Assembly (NCBI RefSeq): GCF_002863305.2
Contig: NZ_CP136962.1
Location: 1,116,001-1,180,000, forward strand
DNA length: 64,000 nucleotides
Origin: Neisseria perflava
GTDB lineage: Bacteria; Pseudomonadota; Gammaproteobacteria; Burkholderiales; Neisseriaceae
Direction: 5' to 3'
Each line of letters starts with the position of its first letter. Within the stretch, counting starts at the first letter, position 1. Below, in pieces: positions 18,488-28,813 of this stretch. The translations under genes and the position numbers were made by a program. Below the pieces are notes generated by a model, which ran no database searches, had not been told where the DNA came from, and saw nothing but the letters and a program-made list of their open reading frames with translations.

Positions 18488-19996
18488 ATGACCACCACTC
18501 CCGCCAACGTTTTAGCCTCCGTCGATTTGGGCTCCAACAGTTTCCGCCTGCAAATTTGTGAAAACAACAACGGCCAGCTGAAAGTCATCGACTCCTTCAA
18601 ACAAATGGTACGCTTTGCCGCCGGCTTGGACGAACAAAAAAACCTGAGCGAAGCCTCTCAAGAACAAGCCTTGGAATGTTTGGCAAAATTCGGCGAACGC
18701 CTGCGCGGATTCCAACCTGAAAACGTGCGCGTGGTGGCCACCAACACTTTCCGCGTCGCCAAAAACATCGCCCAATTCCTGCCCCGTGCCGAAGCGGCGC
18801 TGGGTTTCCCCATCGAAGTCATTGCCGGCCGCGAAGAGGCGCGTCTGATTTACACCGGCGTAGTGCATACCCTGCCGCCCAAAGGCGATAAAATGCTGGT
18901 TATCGACATCGGCGGCGGCTCGACCGAATTTGTCATCGGCTCTGATTTGCAACCGCTGACCACAGAAAGCCTGCCTTTGGGCTGCGTAACGTACAGCATG
19001 CGCTTCTTCCAAAACAAAATTACCGCCAAAGATTTCCAAGCCGCCGTTTCCGCCGCGCGTATCGAAATCCAGCGCATCAGCAAACTGATGAAGCGTACCG
19101 GCTGGGATTTCGCTATCGGCACGTCCGGTTCAGCAAAATCCATACGCGACGTTTTGGCGGCCGAATTGCCGCAAGAAGCCGATATTACCGCCCAAGGCAT
19201 GCGTTATCTTGCCGATAGGATTATCGAAGCCGGTTCGGTTAAAAAAGCCAAATTTGAAAACCTCAAACCCGAACGTGTCGAAGTTTTTGCAGGCGGATTG
19301 GCCGTGATGATGGCCGCTTTTGAAGAACTCTCACTGACCAAAATGACCGTTACCGAAGCCGCCCTCCGCGACGGCGTGTTCTACGACTTAATCGGCCGCA
19401 GCCTCAATGTCGATATGCGCGAGCAGACAACGGCAGAGTTCCAAAAACGCTACCACGTCAGCCTCAACCAAGCCAAACGCGTTGCCGATACCGCGCAAGC
19501 CTTCATGAACAGTCTGTGCCACGCCAAAAACGTAACCGTTCAAGAGCTTGCCCTGTGGAACCAATACCTCAGCCGCGCAGGCCGTCTGCATGAAATCGGT
19601 TTGGATATCGCCCATACCGGTTATCATAAACACTCCGCCTACATTCTCGAAAACGCCGATATGCCGGGCTTCTCACGCAAAGAGCAAACCATTTTGGCGC
19701 AACTGGTTATCGGCCATCGCGGCGACCTCAAGAAAATGGCGGACATTATCGGCGACAACGAAATCATGTGGTGTGCCGTATTGTCCCTGCGCCTGGCCGC
19801 CCTCTTCTGCCGCTCGCGCCTGCCGCTCGATTTGCCGCCGCAAACCCAGCTTCGCATAGATGAAAGCAACCACAGCTTCATCTTGCGCATCAACGCCCAA
19901 TGGCTGGAGCAACACCCCCTCATCGCCGATGCGCTGGACTACGAAAGCGCGCAATGGCAAAAAATCGATATGCCTTTCTCGGTTCAAGCACAATAA
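18488..19996 (+). CDS. ppx: Exopolyphosphatase / guanosine pentaphosphate phosphatase
   Basis: 502 aa. It removes terminal phosphates from inorganic polyphosphate. The N-terminal actin-like ATPase fold carries SVDLGSNSFRL (about residues 11-21) and the second phosphate loop IDIGGGSTEFVIG (about residues 139-151). The catalytic Glu lies in the stretch AGREEARLIY. The C-terminal half is an HD-like domain (SRAGRLHEIGLDIAHTGYHKHS) as in E. coli Ppx. It is followed by rbfA and truB, so the cluster pairs phosphate metabolism with ribosome maturation without obvious functional linkage. Confidence 0.93.
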   Translation: MTTTPANVLASVDLGSNSFRLQICENNNGQLKVIDSFKQMVRFAAGLDEQKNLSEASQEQALECLAKFGERLRGFQPENVRVVATNTFRVAKNIAQFLPRAEAALGFPIEVIAGREEARLIYTGVVHTLPPKGDKMLVIDIGGGSTEFVIGSDLQPLTTESLPLGCVTYSMRFFQNKITAKDFQAAVSAARIEIQRISKLMKRTGWDFAIGTSGSAKSIRDVLAAELPQEADITAQGMRYLADRIIEAGSVKKAKFENLKPERVEVFAGGLAVMMAAFEELSLTKMTVTEAALRDGVFYDLIGRSLNVDMREQTTAEFQKRYHVSLNQAKRVADTAQAFMNSLCHAKNVTVQELALWNQYLSRAGRLHEIGLDIAHTGYHKHSAYILENADMPGFSRKEQTILAQLVIGHRGDLKKMADIIGDNEIMWCAVLSLRLAALFCRSRLPLDLPPQTQLRIDESNHSFILRINAQWLEQHPLIADALDYESAQWQKIDMPFSVQAQ

Positions 19997-20083
19997 ACCG
20001 CGCTCCGTTATAATAGGCAGCTGTTCAAAATCCAAACCGCAGGCCGTCTGAAAACGACAGCCTGCCATACATCAAGGAAAACC

Positions 20084-20455
20084 ATGAGAAAACCCCAACG
20101 CGGCTACGCCCGCCAAGACCGTGTCAAAGAACAAATCATGCGCGAGCTTGCCGAACTCGTCCGCACCGGCCTGAAAGATCCGCGTGCAGGCTTCATCACC
20201 ATCAACGAAGTCGAAGTTACCCGCGATTACAGCCACGCGACCGTGTTCTACACCGTCCTCGACGACAGCACGCGCGACATCACCGAAGAAGCTTTGGAAC
20301 ACGCCAAAGGCCATTTGCGCAGCGAATTGGCCAAACGCATCAAACTCTTCAAAACGCCTGAGCTGCACTTCAAATACGACGAATCACTCGAACGCGGCAT
20401 GAGTATTTCCAGCCTGATCGACCAAGTGGCGGCGGAAAAACCGGTTGAAGACTGA
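20084..20455 (+). CDS. rbfA: Ribosome-binding factor A
   Basis: 123 aa, the usual length. It is a KH-like 30S maturation factor needed for 16S rRNA 5'-end processing and cold growth. The family motif RVKEQIMRELAELV (about residues 10-23) starts the fold, with the signature AKGHLRSELAKRIKLFKTPELHFKYDE split by a helix kink. It precedes truB on the same strand, a conserved order in many bacteria. Confidence 0.95.
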   Translation: MRKPQRGYARQDRVKEQIMRELAELVRTGLKDPRAGFITINEVEVTRDYSHATVFYTVLDDSTRDITEEALEHAKGHLRSELAKRIKLFKTPELHFKYDESLERGMSISSLIDQVAAEKPVED

Positions 20456-20470
20456 TTGATTAAAACACAC

Positions 20471-20498
20471 AGGCCGTCTGAATGCTTTCAGACGGCCT
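20471..20498 (+). terminator. DUS inverted-pair between rbfA and truB
   Basis: AGGCCGTCTGAA and its inverse are 4 nt apart, just after rbfA. It probably attenuates rather than blocks read-through to truB. Confidence 0.6.
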
Positions 20499-20523
20499 AA
20501 ACATTAACGCTCCCCTACTTAAT

Positions 20524-21438
20524 ATGACAGCCAAACCCACCAAACGCCCGGTCAACGGCGTTCTTCTCCTCGACAAACCCGAAGGCCTTTCCAGCAACAC
20601 CGCCCTGCAAAAAGCGCGGCGTTTGTTCCGTGCTGAAAAAGCCGGGCATACCGGCGTACTCGATCCTTTGGCCACAGGGCTTTTGCCCGTTTGTTTCGGC
20701 GAAGCGACCAAGTTTGCCCAATACCTGATTGATGCCGACAAAGCCTATACCGCCACGCTGAAACTGGGCGAAGCCAGCAGCACGGGCGATGCCGAAGGCG
20801 AAATCATCGCCACCGCACGCGCCGATATTTCATTGTCCGAATTTCAGACGGCCTGCCAAGCCTTAACGGGCGATATCCGCCAAGTTCCACCCATGTTTTC
20901 CGCCCTCAAGCACGAAGGCAAACCGCTATACGAATACGCACGCAAAGGTATCGTTATCGAACGCAAAGCGCGCGATATCACCATCTACTCCATTGATATC
21001 ACTGAATTTGATGCACCCAAAGCCGTGATAGACGTACGTTGCAGCAAGGGTACCTATATCCGCACCCTCAGCGAAGACATCGCCAAACACATCGGCACAT
21101 TCGCCCACCTGACCGCCCTGCGCCGTACTGAAACCGCCGGCTTTACCATTGCCCAAAGCCACACGCTCGAAGCCTTGGCAGAATTGGACGAAGCCGAACG
21201 CGATGCCCTGCTGCTGCCTTGCGATGTCTTGGTGCAACATTTCCCCAAACTTGAGCTAAACGACTACGCCGTTACCATGCTCAAACACGGCCAACGTCCC
21301 CAGTTCACCGAAAACATTTCCACCGATCAGCCCATCCGTGTATACAGCCGAGACGGCACATTTATCGGGCTGGTGGAATATCAAAAAGAAATAGGCCGTC
21401 TGAAAGCCTTGCGCCTGATGAATACCGCCGACCAATAA
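20524..21438 (+). CDS. truB: tRNA pseudouridine synthase B
   Basis: 304 aa from the ATG at 20524; a further in-frame ATG at 20482 lies inside the DUS hairpin and is rejected. It makes pseudouridine 55 in the T-loop of all tRNAs. The catalytic Asp47 is in GHTGVLDPLATGLLPV. Other motifs are GVLLLDKPEGLSSN at the N-terminus and the later RCSKGTYIRTLSEDI. A C-terminal PUA-like extension is present. An extra DUS lies within the coding region near the 3' end. Confidence 0.95.
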   Translation: MTAKPTKRPVNGVLLLDKPEGLSSNTALQKARRLFRAEKAGHTGVLDPLATGLLPVCFGEATKFAQYLIDADKAYTATLKLGEASSTGDAEGEIIATARADISLSEFQTACQALTGDIRQVPPMFSALKHEGKPLYEYARKGIVIERKARDITIYSIDITEFDAPKAVIDVRCSKGTYIRTLSEDIAKHIGTFAHLTALRRTETAGFTIAQSHTLEALAELDEAERDALLLPCDVLVQHFPKLELNDYAVTMLKHGQRPQFTENISTDQPIRVYSRDGTFIGLVEYQKEIGRLKALRLMNTADQ

Positions 21439-21460
21439 CTTCCTGCAAAGAGAGCCGATC

Positions 21461-22087
21461 ATGAAAGTCTATACCGCCGCCCAAATGCGCGAACGCGAAC
21501 AAGCAGCCGTCGATAAAGGCACGAGCTTCGACCAACTGATGGAAAACGCCGGCAGCTCTGCCGCCCGAGACCTCATGAAGCGTCATCCTCAAGCCGGACG
21601 CGCCCTGATCGTTTGCGGCAAAGGCAACAACGGCGGCGACGGCCTAGTCATGGCAAGATATATGCAGGCGCAAGGTTGGCATATCGATATTCTGTTTTCA
21701 CTCGGAGAAAACCTCTCCCCTTTGGCTCAAACCAATCGAGAACGCCTCAACGGTTTGCCCCATATTGAATTGATATCCGCACAAGAACTGGAAGGCCGTC
21801 TGAAAAAAGGTTACGACATCATTATCGAAGGCATATTCGGCACAGGCTTCAGCGGCGCGCTTCCAACCGAAATCGCCGCCCTCTGCCGCCAACTCAATCA
21901 TTCAGACGGCCTGAAAGTCGCCCTCGATATTCCCACCGGCCTCAACTGCGACACCGCTGAAGCCGATCCCGACACATTCCGCGCAGACCTGACCTACACC
22001 TTTGCCGCCTACAAACCGGCGCATTTAAGCGAGTCCGGCAAAACCTATTGTCAAGAAACCGTCTGTTTACCTATTGGCATTGATTAA
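21461..22087 (+). CDS. nnrE: NAD(P)H-hydrate epimerase (YjeF N-terminal domain only)
   Basis: 208 aa. It epimerises damaged NAD(P)HX so that the dehydratase can repair it. The Rossmann motif GKGNNGGDGLVMAR is about residues 50-63, and the catalytic Asp is in the EGIFGTGFSGALP and ALDIPTGLNCDT blocks. Only the epimerase domain is present; the carbohydrate-kinase-like dehydratase domain of the fused YjeF is absent and must be encoded elsewhere if made. It is 22 nt after truB and likely in the same transcript. Confidence 0.9.
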   Translation: MKVYTAAQMREREQAAVDKGTSFDQLMENAGSSAARDLMKRHPQAGRALIVCGKGNNGGDGLVMARYMQAQGWHIDILFSLGENLSPLAQTNRERLNGLPHIELISAQELEGRLKKGYDIIIEGIFGTGFSGALPTEIAALCRQLNHSDGLKVALDIPTGLNCDTAEADPDTFRADLTYTFAAYKPAHLSESGKTYCQETVCLPIGID

Positions 22088-22198
22088 AAAAGCAAATAAG
22101 ATGTCATATTTAAATCGCTTTATTTTTAGAAACAACACATTCTAAAAAAACACGCGAATTAATTTACAATCCAATTATCAACGACACGGAAACAGACA

Positions 22199-22888
22199 AT
22201 GAACGAACAAGAATATCGCCAAACTTTTAAAGAAGATCAGGCTGTCGGCTGGGAAGCCATCGATACTGCGCTTAAAGCACTTTATGGTGATATCAAACCT
22301 CGTCATTACGGCTCTATTATCAAATACATTCTAGGTGGTGATGACCCATTAGACGGCAGTAGTATTTATGATTGCGAAGAGCAAACCTTCCATCGCCACA
22401 TTGTTTCCTACGGCATGAGCGAACTTTACTTTAATCCAGAACTTGCCGGTGCAGATTACAGTAAATGGGGATTTGAATTTACCTTCCGTACTCCCCCTTA
22501 CGATCAGGATCCGGATTCTGGCTACAACACCAAACACGAGCCTTACTGGGCAATTAATCTAATGAATAATCTTGGCCGTTACGTTTTTGAAAGTGGTAAC
22601 TGGTTTGAAGCCTACCACTTTACTTCAACTAACGACCCTATCCGAATGGATACAGAAACCGCCATCGTCGGCGTAGCCTTCGCACCAGACCCCAAGCTGC
22701 CCGCTATCAAAACGCCAAACGGTGAAGTTCAATTTCTGCAGATAGTCGGCCTTACCCAGCCCGAGCTTGACTGGCTCTGGCAAGATCCAACAACCAAACG
22801 TTGCCAAGAGCTGATCGATATGATGCGCAAAGACAATCCGCTGTTGATTACCGATTTAGCGCGTACAAAAAGCTATGTACAACCCTAA
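22199..22888 (+). CDS. SUFU-domain protein
   Basis: 229 aa with no signal. The sequence has the suppressor-of-fused-like layout: PRHYGSIIKYILGGDDPLDG near the N-terminus, HIVSYGMSELYFNPE, WGFEFTFRTP, and the WAINLMNNLGRYVFESG block. Bacterial SUFU proteins are often immunity factors beside polymorphic toxins, but no toxin gene is adjacent here. The promoter region (AT-rich, 22088-22198) separates it from nnrE. An extended palindromic DUS terminator follows. Confidence 0.8.
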   Translation: MNEQEYRQTFKEDQAVGWEAIDTALKALYGDIKPRHYGSIIKYILGGDDPLDGSSIYDCEEQTFHRHIVSYGMSELYFNPELAGADYSKWGFEFTFRTPPYDQDPDSGYNTKHEPYWAINLMNNLGRYVFESGNWFEAYHFTSTNDPIRMDTETAIVGVAFAPDPKLPAIKTPNGEVQFLQIVGLTQPELDWLWQDPTTKRCQELIDMMRKDNPLLITDLARTKSYVQP

Positions 22889-22897
22889 TTGATTAAA

Positions 22898-22937
22898 CCT
22901 AAGGCCGTCTGAAAACAGATTTTCAGACGGCCTTAGG
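22898..22937. terminator. Extended DUS palindrome between convergent genes
   Basis: CCTAAGGCCGTCTGAA and its exact inverse are 8 nt apart, giving a 16-bp stem. It separates the SUFU gene from crcB. Confidence 0.85.
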
Positions 22938-22954
22938 TTTATATTTCAAGCAAC

Positions 22955-23314
22955 TTACTTCCAAATCTGCGCCAATTTGATCCCCAGCGCCGTCAAACCA
23001 AACGAACCGAAAACATGCAGACAGGTTGCCATCAAAGCCATGCCCCAGCGTTGCGCCTGCATCAAACCCACCATCTCCACTGAAAAACCTGAAAATGTGG
23101 TCAAGCTGCCGAGAAATCCGGTAATCCAAAGCAAACGCCATTGCGGATCGGTTAATAGTTCTGCCAATACGCCGATCAGCAGCGCGCCCAGCCAGTTTGC
23201 CGCCAATGTACCGATAGAAAAAGGCGCCGAAGACACCAGCACCAAGCCAAACAGCCAACGCAATACAGCCCCGACAGCGGCACCGCAAACAATGGGAAAA
23301 ATATAAGCAAACAT
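22955..23314 (-). CDS. crcB: Fluoride efflux channel CrcB/Fluc
   Basis: 119 aa with four membrane helices. It exports fluoride as a dual-topology dimer in the inner membrane. Motifs are GAVLRWLFG near the N-terminus, GTLAANWLGALLIG, and the GSLTTFSGFSVE stretch holding the phenylalanine-box and Na+ site. I saw no fluoride riboswitch in the short upstream region. It shares the strand with the COG3235 gene upstream. Confidence 0.95.
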   Translation of the reverse strand: MFAYIFPIVCGAAVGAVLRWLFGLVLVSSAPFSIGTLAANWLGALLIGVLAELLTDPQWRLLWITGFLGSLTTFSGFSVEMVGLMQAQRWGMALMATCLHVFGSFGLTALGIKLAQIWK

Positions 23315-23393
23315 AACACGTTAAAAATTCAATTGAAAACAGGCCATCCGGTCATGAGGCCGTCTGAAAACCACACAAAGATGCCTTCATATC

Positions 23394-24074
23394 TTATTGC
23401 CAAATTTTAGGCGCGGATTTCAAATACCTGCCGTCATCAAAAGTACAAATCCATTGCGGCTTGAGCGCGATAAAAATGGCTGTTGAAATACCGCTCAAAA
23501 ATGCCTCTGCCCAAGCGATTAAGAAGAAAACAGGAAAAGCGGTTTTCCACAATACTGTCGTATCAAATACATCCGCCCAGTCCAACAAACCGACCAAAAT
23601 TACGCCGGTAAACACCATGCCGATCGCCGCAGCCCAAAAACCATTCAGAAAAATAAAGATAAAGATATTGGCAGGCAAACGTGACACCCAATGGCGGAAA
23701 CCCAAGTTCACCAACAAAGGCGGAAGCAATACAGACAAGGCATTGATGGGGAACATATGCCAATCGCCCCAAAGCCACAAATATGGAAAAAACAGCAAAA
23801 CGCCGATGCAGAACGCAGCAGAGGTGCCCAGCATTAAAGCCGTCAGGTTTAAAGCAAGCAAATGATAGCTCATGCCGGCCAGTTGTCCGCTTTCCGGAGA
23901 GGCATTCAAACTCCAAGCCAGCGGCAACATCACGGCAGCCAACAAAAATGCGGAACGATGCTGCGATACCGACACCCATGCCTGCTTTGCACACAAAGCA
24001 AAAATCACCAGCAACACAGGCCATGCCGCCATCACGACACCAACGGGAAACCATCCGTTTTGAAAAATCATCAT
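23394..24074 (-). CDS. CbiM-like / COG3235 integral membrane protein
   Basis: 226 aa with six or seven hydrophobic helices. It resembles the CbiM/energy-coupling-factor permease superfamily, but no ECF ATPase gene is adjacent. Features are an N-terminal amphipathic stretch, LWGDWHMFPINALSVLLPP, and the C-terminal block GISTAIFIALKPQWICTF ending in DDGRYL. The latter is a conserved tail of COG3235 proteins in beta- and gammaproteobacteria. The substrate may be a metal or vitamin; this is unproven. Confidence 0.65.
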   Translation of the reverse strand: MMIFQNGWFPVGVVMAAWPVLLVIFALCAKQAWVSVSQHRSAFLLAAVMLPLAWSLNASPESGQLAGMSYHLLALNLTALMLGTSAAFCIGVLLFFPYLWLWGDWHMFPINALSVLLPPLLVNLGFRHWVSRLPANIFIFIFLNGFWAAAIGMVFTGVILVGLLDWADVFDTTVLWKTAFPVFFLIAWAEAFLSGISTAIFIALKPQWICTFDDGRYLKSAPKIWQ

Positions 24075-24235
24075 CTCATCCGCAAAATGTTCAGACGGCC
24101 TATTATACGCGCCTCAAGCCACAGCTTTGACAATCCTGTCCGCCTTTGCCGTTAAAGCTTGTTTCAGCTGGTTTTGTTTACCCGAAAAAAGCGTTAGAAT
24201 AACGGACTTTGCCGTTTAATTAAGGGGATGAACGC

Positions 24236-27200
24236 ATGCTTTGGACAATATTGGCTTTAATTCTGCTGGCCGCCATAGCCGGCTTGTTCTGGTGGCGCCA
24301 GAAACAAGAGCAAAAGTGGCGCCAAGAATTGGCACGACTCAGTGGCGATGAAGAAGAAATAAACGAAGAAGACAGCCCGGTCGGTTTTGCCAGCCAACTG
24401 GACAGCCTGAAACGTTTGTTCAGCATGAACAAGCGCACCGCCGACAACCATAAAATCGCCCGCATCCGCCTGCTTTCCGCGCTCGAACACAATAAAATGC
24501 AACACGCCGAAACAGACGAAGAGCACGCAGCAGAGCCCGTTGCCGAAGAGCCGGAACACATCGCAACGACCGAAGAAGAAATCAAAGTGGCGCCTAAAAC
24601 CCGCAAATCTACCAAGCCGGAACGTATTCCCAAAATCACGCCGTTTGCGCAAATGGAAACGCCCGAATACAGCCCGTCTTTGGTGCAAAACAGCAATTTT
24701 GAAGAAATCACATTAGAAGAAGCCACCCGTTCCCTGCACGAAGCGGCGGTTGAAGAATGGAACGAGCATTTGGCCGAAAAAAATGCGCCGATTTACAAAG
24801 ACGAAGTCGAGACCCCATTGTTGCGCGCTTCATCCCTGCCGATGACAGGTATGGAAATCATCGACTACAACGACCCTATCTTGCGCCGCACACGCGAACG
24901 TGCCTTGGCGCGTGCCAACAATGTCCGCGTGGCAGAAGCGAATGCACCGCATATCGAAACTGTTCAGACGGCCTTAAGAACTGCCGAAAAAGAAGCCATC
25001 CTCCCCTATACTTCCATGCAGGCATTCCCTTCTGAAATCCAAGCGGAAGATATTCACGACAACCTTGCCCGCCGTACCGCCGCTCGCCACAAACTGGCCG
25101 CAGCCGTCGCCCCATTGCGCGACTACTCTCCGCGCACCATCGAAAATGACGAAATTTTGGCCAACTTGGGACAAATCAGCCGTCCTGCCAGCCTGCGCCG
25201 TCAAGTCCGCCATACCGAAGCGGCCGCCGAAAGATGGGCGCGTAAACGAGCTGCCACGGAGGCTGTTGCACCACAACCTGCCGCACCGGCAACGCCGTCC
25301 CGTCCAAAACCGGCTGCGCCTGTTAAAAAATCCCCTTATATCTCCCGACCTGCCGCACCAAACGCAACCGTAGTCGAGCCGCCTGCCGTACCGGTTGTCC
25401 CTATGGCTAAAACCGATATTCCCGAGCCACCCGTTTTCCAAACCTCGATTGCGCCGATTGATATTCCCGAGCCGCCTGCTTTCGAACATAAAATCCAAGT
25501 GCCGATTTTTGATGCACAAGTCAATGCGCATGTTAGCAATCAGCCTGAACGCAGTATCCGCGATTATTTAATCAGCGAATCAGCCGAAGAAGAAACAGAA
25601 TTCGATGGTGAGCCGGAAGCGCCTGTACAAGCGGAAGCAGAAGCGATTCAAGCGGTTGAAACCATTGAACCCGTTGAACCTGTTGAAACAATCGCAAGGC
25701 CGTCTGAATATACACAGACAATCGTTGAAACGCCTGTTCGAAGCGTAGAACCAAGCGTTCAAGAAGATACACCAAGCATAGCTATTCCAACTTCGGCAAC
25801 CCTGACCGATGCGCTTCTGCCGACCACTGCCCTGCTCCTGCCGCCGCAGTTTGACCCGAGCGCCTCGCAAACTGAAGAACAGTTGCTGGAAAACAGCATT
25901 ACCATCGAAGAAAAACTGGCCGAGTTCAAAGTTAAAGTCAAAGTGATGGACTCCTATTCCGGCCCGGTCATTACGCGCTACGAGATTGAGCCTGATGTCG
26001 GTGTGCGCGGCAGTGCCGTTTTGAACCTTGAGAAAGACTTGGCACGCTCGCTTGGCGTGGCTTCCATCCGCGTGGTGGAAACCATCCCCGGCAAAACCTG
26101 CATGGGCTTGGAATTGCCTAATCCGAAACGCCAAATGATCCGCCTGAGCGAAATCTTCAATTCACCTGCGTTTACCGAATCTAAATCCAAACTGACCCTC
26201 GCCCTCGGCCAAGACATCACCGGCCAGCCTGTTGTGACAGACTTGGCCAAAGCGCCGCATCTGCTGGTTGCCGGTACGACTGGTTCGGGTAAATCCGTAG
26301 GCGTGAACGCCATGATTCTGTCCATGCTCTTCAAAGCAACGCCTGAAGACGTGCGCATGATTATGATTGACCCGAAAATGCTGGAACTGAGCATTTACGA
26401 AGGCATTCCGCACCTGCTCGCCCCTGTCGTAACCGATATGAAGCTGGCTGCAAACGCGCTGAACTGGTGCGTCAACGAAATGGAAAAACGCTACCGCCTG
26501 ATGAGCTTTATGGGCGTGCGCAACCTTGCCGGTTTCAACCAAAAAATTGCCGAAGCCGCCGCTCGTGGCGAAAAAATCGGCAGCCCGTTCAGCCTCACGC
26601 CTGAAAATCCTGAGCCATTGGAAAAACTGCCGTTTATCGTGGTCGTCGTAGATGAGTTTGCCGACCTGATGATGACCGCCGGTAAGAAAATTGAAGAACT
26701 GATTGCCCGCCTTGCCCAAAAAGCACGCGCAGCCGGTATCCATTTGATTCTTGCCACCCAACGCCCCAGCGTGGATGTCATTACCGGCCTGATTAAAGCC
26801 AATATTCCGACACGCATTGCTTTCCAAGTATCCAGCAAAATCGACAGCCGCACGATTCTTGACCAAATGGGCGCGGAAAACCTGCTCGGCCAAGGCGATA
26901 TGCTGTTCCAGCTACCCGGTACCAACTATCCGCAACGTGTACACGGCGCATTCGCTTCCGACAATGAAGTTCACCGCGTAGTGGAATACCTGAAACAATT
27001 TGGCGCACCCGACTATATCGACGATATTTTGAGCAACGGTTCCACCGAAGACTTTACCGGCACCAGCCGCAGCAACGACAGCAACCTCGACCCCATGTAT
27101 GACGAAGCCGTTTCCGTTGTCTTGAAATCGCGTAAGGCCAGCATTTCCAATATCCAACGCCAACTGCGCATCGGCTACAACCGCGCCGCCCGCCTGATTG

Positions 27201-27289
27201 AACAAATGGAAGCCGACGGTATTGTTTCCCCGGCGGAAAACAACGGCAACCGCACCATCTTGGCGCAAAGCAGCGACCATCTGGATTAA
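24236..27289 (+). CDS. ftsK: DNA translocase FtsK-family protein with single membrane helix
   Basis: 1017 aa. It is a septal DNA pump that clears the dif region and activates XerCD. The N-terminus has just one membrane helix (about residues 2-20), not the four usual for FtsK. A long acidic, then Pro/Ala/Glu-rich linker of roughly 480 residues follows. The motor starts near residue 550, with Walker A GTTGSGKS at 680-687, Walker [14 protein letters not shown], and the motif [20 protein letters not shown]. The winged-helix gamma domain at the C-terminus ([20 protein letters not shown]) recognises KOPS-like sites. A second, multi-helix FtsK may exist elsewhere. Confidence 0.9.
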   Translation: MLWTILALILLAAIAGLFWWRQKQEQKWRQELARLSGDEEEINEEDSPVGFASQLDSLKRLFSMNKRTADNHKIARIRLLSALEHNKMQHAETDEEHAAEPVAEEPEHIATTEEEIKVAPKTRKSTKPERIPKITPFAQMETPEYSPSLVQNSNFEEITLEEATRSLHEAAVEEWNEHLAEKNAPIYKDEVETPLLRASSLPMTGMEIIDYNDPILRRTRERALARANNVRVAEANAPHIETVQTALRTAEKEAILPYTSMQAFPSEIQAEDIHDNLARRTAARHKLAAAVAPLRDYSPRTIENDEILANLGQISRPASLRRQVRHTEAAAERWARKRAATEAVAPQPAAPATPSRPKPAAPVKKSPYISRPAAPNATVVEPPAVPVVPMAKTDIPEPPVFQTSIAPIDIPEPPAFEHKIQVPIFDAQVNAHVSNQPERSIRDYLISESAEEETEFDGEPEAPVQAEAEAIQAVETIEPVEPVETIARPSEYTQTIVETPVRSVEPSVQEDTPSIAIPTSATLTDALLPTTALLLPPQFDPSASQTEEQLLENSITIEEKLAEFKVKVKVMDSYSGPVITRYEIEPDVGVRGSAVLNLEKDLARSLGVASIRVVETIPGKTCMGLELPNPKRQMIRLSEIFNSPAFTESKSKLTLALGQDITGQPVVTDLAKAPHLLVAGTTGSGKSVGVNAMILSMLFKATPEDVRMIMIDPKMLELSIYEGIPHLLAPVVTDMKLAANALNWCVNEMEKRYRLMSFMGVRNLAGFNQKIAEAAARGEKIGSPFSLTPENPEPLEKLPFIVVVVDEFADLMMTAGKKIEELIARLAQKARAAGIHLILATQRPSVDVITGLIKANIPTRIAFQVSSKIDSRTILDQMGAENLLGQGDMLFQLPGTNYPQRVHGAFASDNEVHRVVEYLKQFGAPDYIDDILSNGSTEDFTGTSRSNDSNLDPMYDEAVSVVLKSRKASISNIQRQLRIGYNRAARLIEQMEADGIVSPAENNGNRTILAQSSDHLD

Positions 27290-27634
27290 TTTATCCTTGC
27301 TTAAATCAAGGCCGTCTGAAAACTTTTCAGACGGCCTTTTTAAATCAGATATGGTTCAACAATTCCAATCAAATAAACAAGCAAATAAGTAATCTATAAA
27401 CAACATTTCTTACTAATCTAAATGCTTTTGCATTGACGGCATTTGCTTCACAAAAAACAAGGTTCAATCAACCAAACTCGACCTGCAAAATGCATATCTC
27501 TACCCGTTTGTCACTATTTTCAGACGGCCTTTTGTCAAGACCGGAAAAAACAGGTAAATCCGTTTTTCGATTAGAAACAATATTATTATGATTCATGCCC
27601 TCGGCAACACCCCAACCTTTACGAGGAAAAACAA
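27290..27634. other. Intergenic region ftsK-aqpZ
   Basis: About 345 nt. It contains the ftsK terminator, a lone DUS (near 27519-27531) and AT-rich DNA. I see no ORF or RNA gene. The aqpZ ribosome site (ACGAGGAAAAAC) ends it. Confidence 0.6.
27309..27337 (+). terminator. DUS inverted-pair terminator of ftsK
   Basis: AGGCCGTCTGAA and its inverse are 5 nt apart, followed by TTTT, just past the ftsK stop. Confidence 0.85.
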
Positions 27635-28333
27635 ATGAAAAAATATTTTGCAGAATTTTTCGGCACTTTCTGGCTGGTATTCGGCGGCTGCGGCAGCGCA
27701 GTATTGGCAGCAGCCTACCCTGAACTCGGCATTGGCTTTGCCGGTGTCGCCTTGGCGTTCGGCTTGACTGTACTGACCATGGCTTACGCCGTCGGCCATA
27801 TTTCAGGCGGCCACTTCAACCCTGCCGTTTCCGTCGGCCTCTTCATCGGTGGCCGTTTCAACGGTAAAGACTTGTTGCCTTACATCGTATCCCAAGTTGT
27901 CGGTGCGATTGCCGCTGCAGGCGTTCTGTATCTGATTGCTTCCGGTAAAACCGGTTTTGATGCTGTTGCTTCCGGCTTTGCCAGCAATGGTTTCGGCGAA
28001 CACTCTCCTAACGGTTACGACATGATGGCCGCGTTGCTGATCGAATTTGTCCTGACTGCATTCTTCCTGATCATCATCATGGGTTCTACCGACAAACTGG
28101 CTCCGGCCGGCTTCGCCCCTATCGCCATCGGCCTGGGTCTGACCCTGATTCACTTGATCAGCATTCCTGTGACCAATACTTCCGTCAACCCTGCACGTTC
28201 TACCGGCGTTGCCTTGTTCCAAGGCGGCTGGGCTGTTGAACAACTGTGGTTGTTCTGGTTGGCCCCTATTGCCGGCGCAGCAGTGGGCGCGGCTATTTAC
28301 CGCTTTGTTTTGGCAAACAACGACAACAAATAA
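27635..28333 (+). CDS. aqpZ: Aquaporin Z
   Basis: 232 aa with six membrane helices and two half-helices. It is an inner-membrane water channel. Both NPA boxes are present: HFNPAVSVG (NPA at residues 62-64) and SVNPARSTG (NPA at 185-187, with the selectivity Arg at 188). His in the second half ([15 protein letters not shown]) matches the narrow AqpZ filter rather than the GlpF type. It stands alone with its own terminator downstream. Confidence 0.95.
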   Translation: MKKYFAEFFGTFWLVFGGCGSAVLAAAYPELGIGFAGVALAFGLTVLTMAYAVGHISGGHFNPAVSVGLFIGGRFNGKDLLPYIVSQVVGAIAAAGVLYLIASGKTGFDAVASGFASNGFGEHSPNGYDMMAALLIEFVLTAFFLIIIMGSTDKLAPAGFAPIAIGLGLTLIHLISIPVTNTSVNPARSTGVALFQGGWAVEQLWLFWLAPIAGAAVGAAIYRFVLANNDNK

Positions 28334-28401
28334 TCTGAACGGAATGATATTTCCGGTGCGGCCGACACCTTAAACCGTCCGCACCCAAGTTGCCGAGACA
28401 C

Positions 28402-28432
28402 AAACGCACCGCCTGACTCAGACGGTGCGTTT
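28402..28432 (+). terminator. Rho-independent terminator of aqpZ
   Basis: Stem AAACGCACCGCCTGA paired with its near-complement (one G-T change), a 4-nt loop, then TTGTTTTTG. Typical intrinsic terminator. Confidence 0.85.
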
Positions 28433-28480
28433 GTTTTTGCCATGTTACAATACTTTCTTTTCCCACATTCTCAAACCATC

Positions 28481-28813
28481 ATGCAAACCTTACCTTTTCA
28501 AACCGATATCGCCGCCAGAATGCTGGTCAATACTGAAAACGAAACCATCCATCCCGATGCCGTATTCGTACAAACGCAAAACGGCTATTGGATTGCTTGG
28601 CACGACCAACAGGCCGCCCTGCTTGCACCCAACACACCACCCGATATTCCCTGCTGTTGGGTAGAAGGCGCAGAAAGCCTGGAAGAGCTGGTAAGCATGG
28701 TAGAAAACGGTGAATTTGACGAAGTCGAAGAATTTGACGGCGACGACGATGCTTGGCAAGAAGCACTCGGATGCGGCCATCATCACGAAGGACACTGCGG
28801 ATGCAGCCATTGA
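28481..28813 (+). CDS. Small acidic protein with C-terminal Cys/His metal-binding tail
   Basis: 110 aa from the ATG at 28481; an upstream in-frame ATG (28442) would place the start in the terminator spacer. The body is acidic (SLEELVSMVENGEFDEVEE). The C-terminus is a cluster, CGHHHEGHCGCSH, with three Cys and five His, a likely Zn, Ni or Cu binding tail. Two further cysteines (PCCWVEG) lie in the middle. No family is recognised with confidence. Its last 13 nt overlap the lipoprotein gene that follows, so the two are translationally coupled. Confidence 0.65.
   Translation: MQTLPFQTDIAARMLVNTENETIHPDAVFVQTQNGYWIAWHDQQAALLAPNTPPDIPCCWVEGAESLEELVSMVENGEFDEVEEFDGDDDAWQEALGCGHHHEGHCGCSH

Noticed and set aside
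20482..20523. Upstream start for truB
   Set aside because: Lies in the DUS hairpin; MTAKPTKRP at 20524 is the family start.
23315..23393. Fluoride riboswitch before crcB
   Set aside because: The 79-nt region lacks the conserved pseudoknot motifs and holds a DUS instead.
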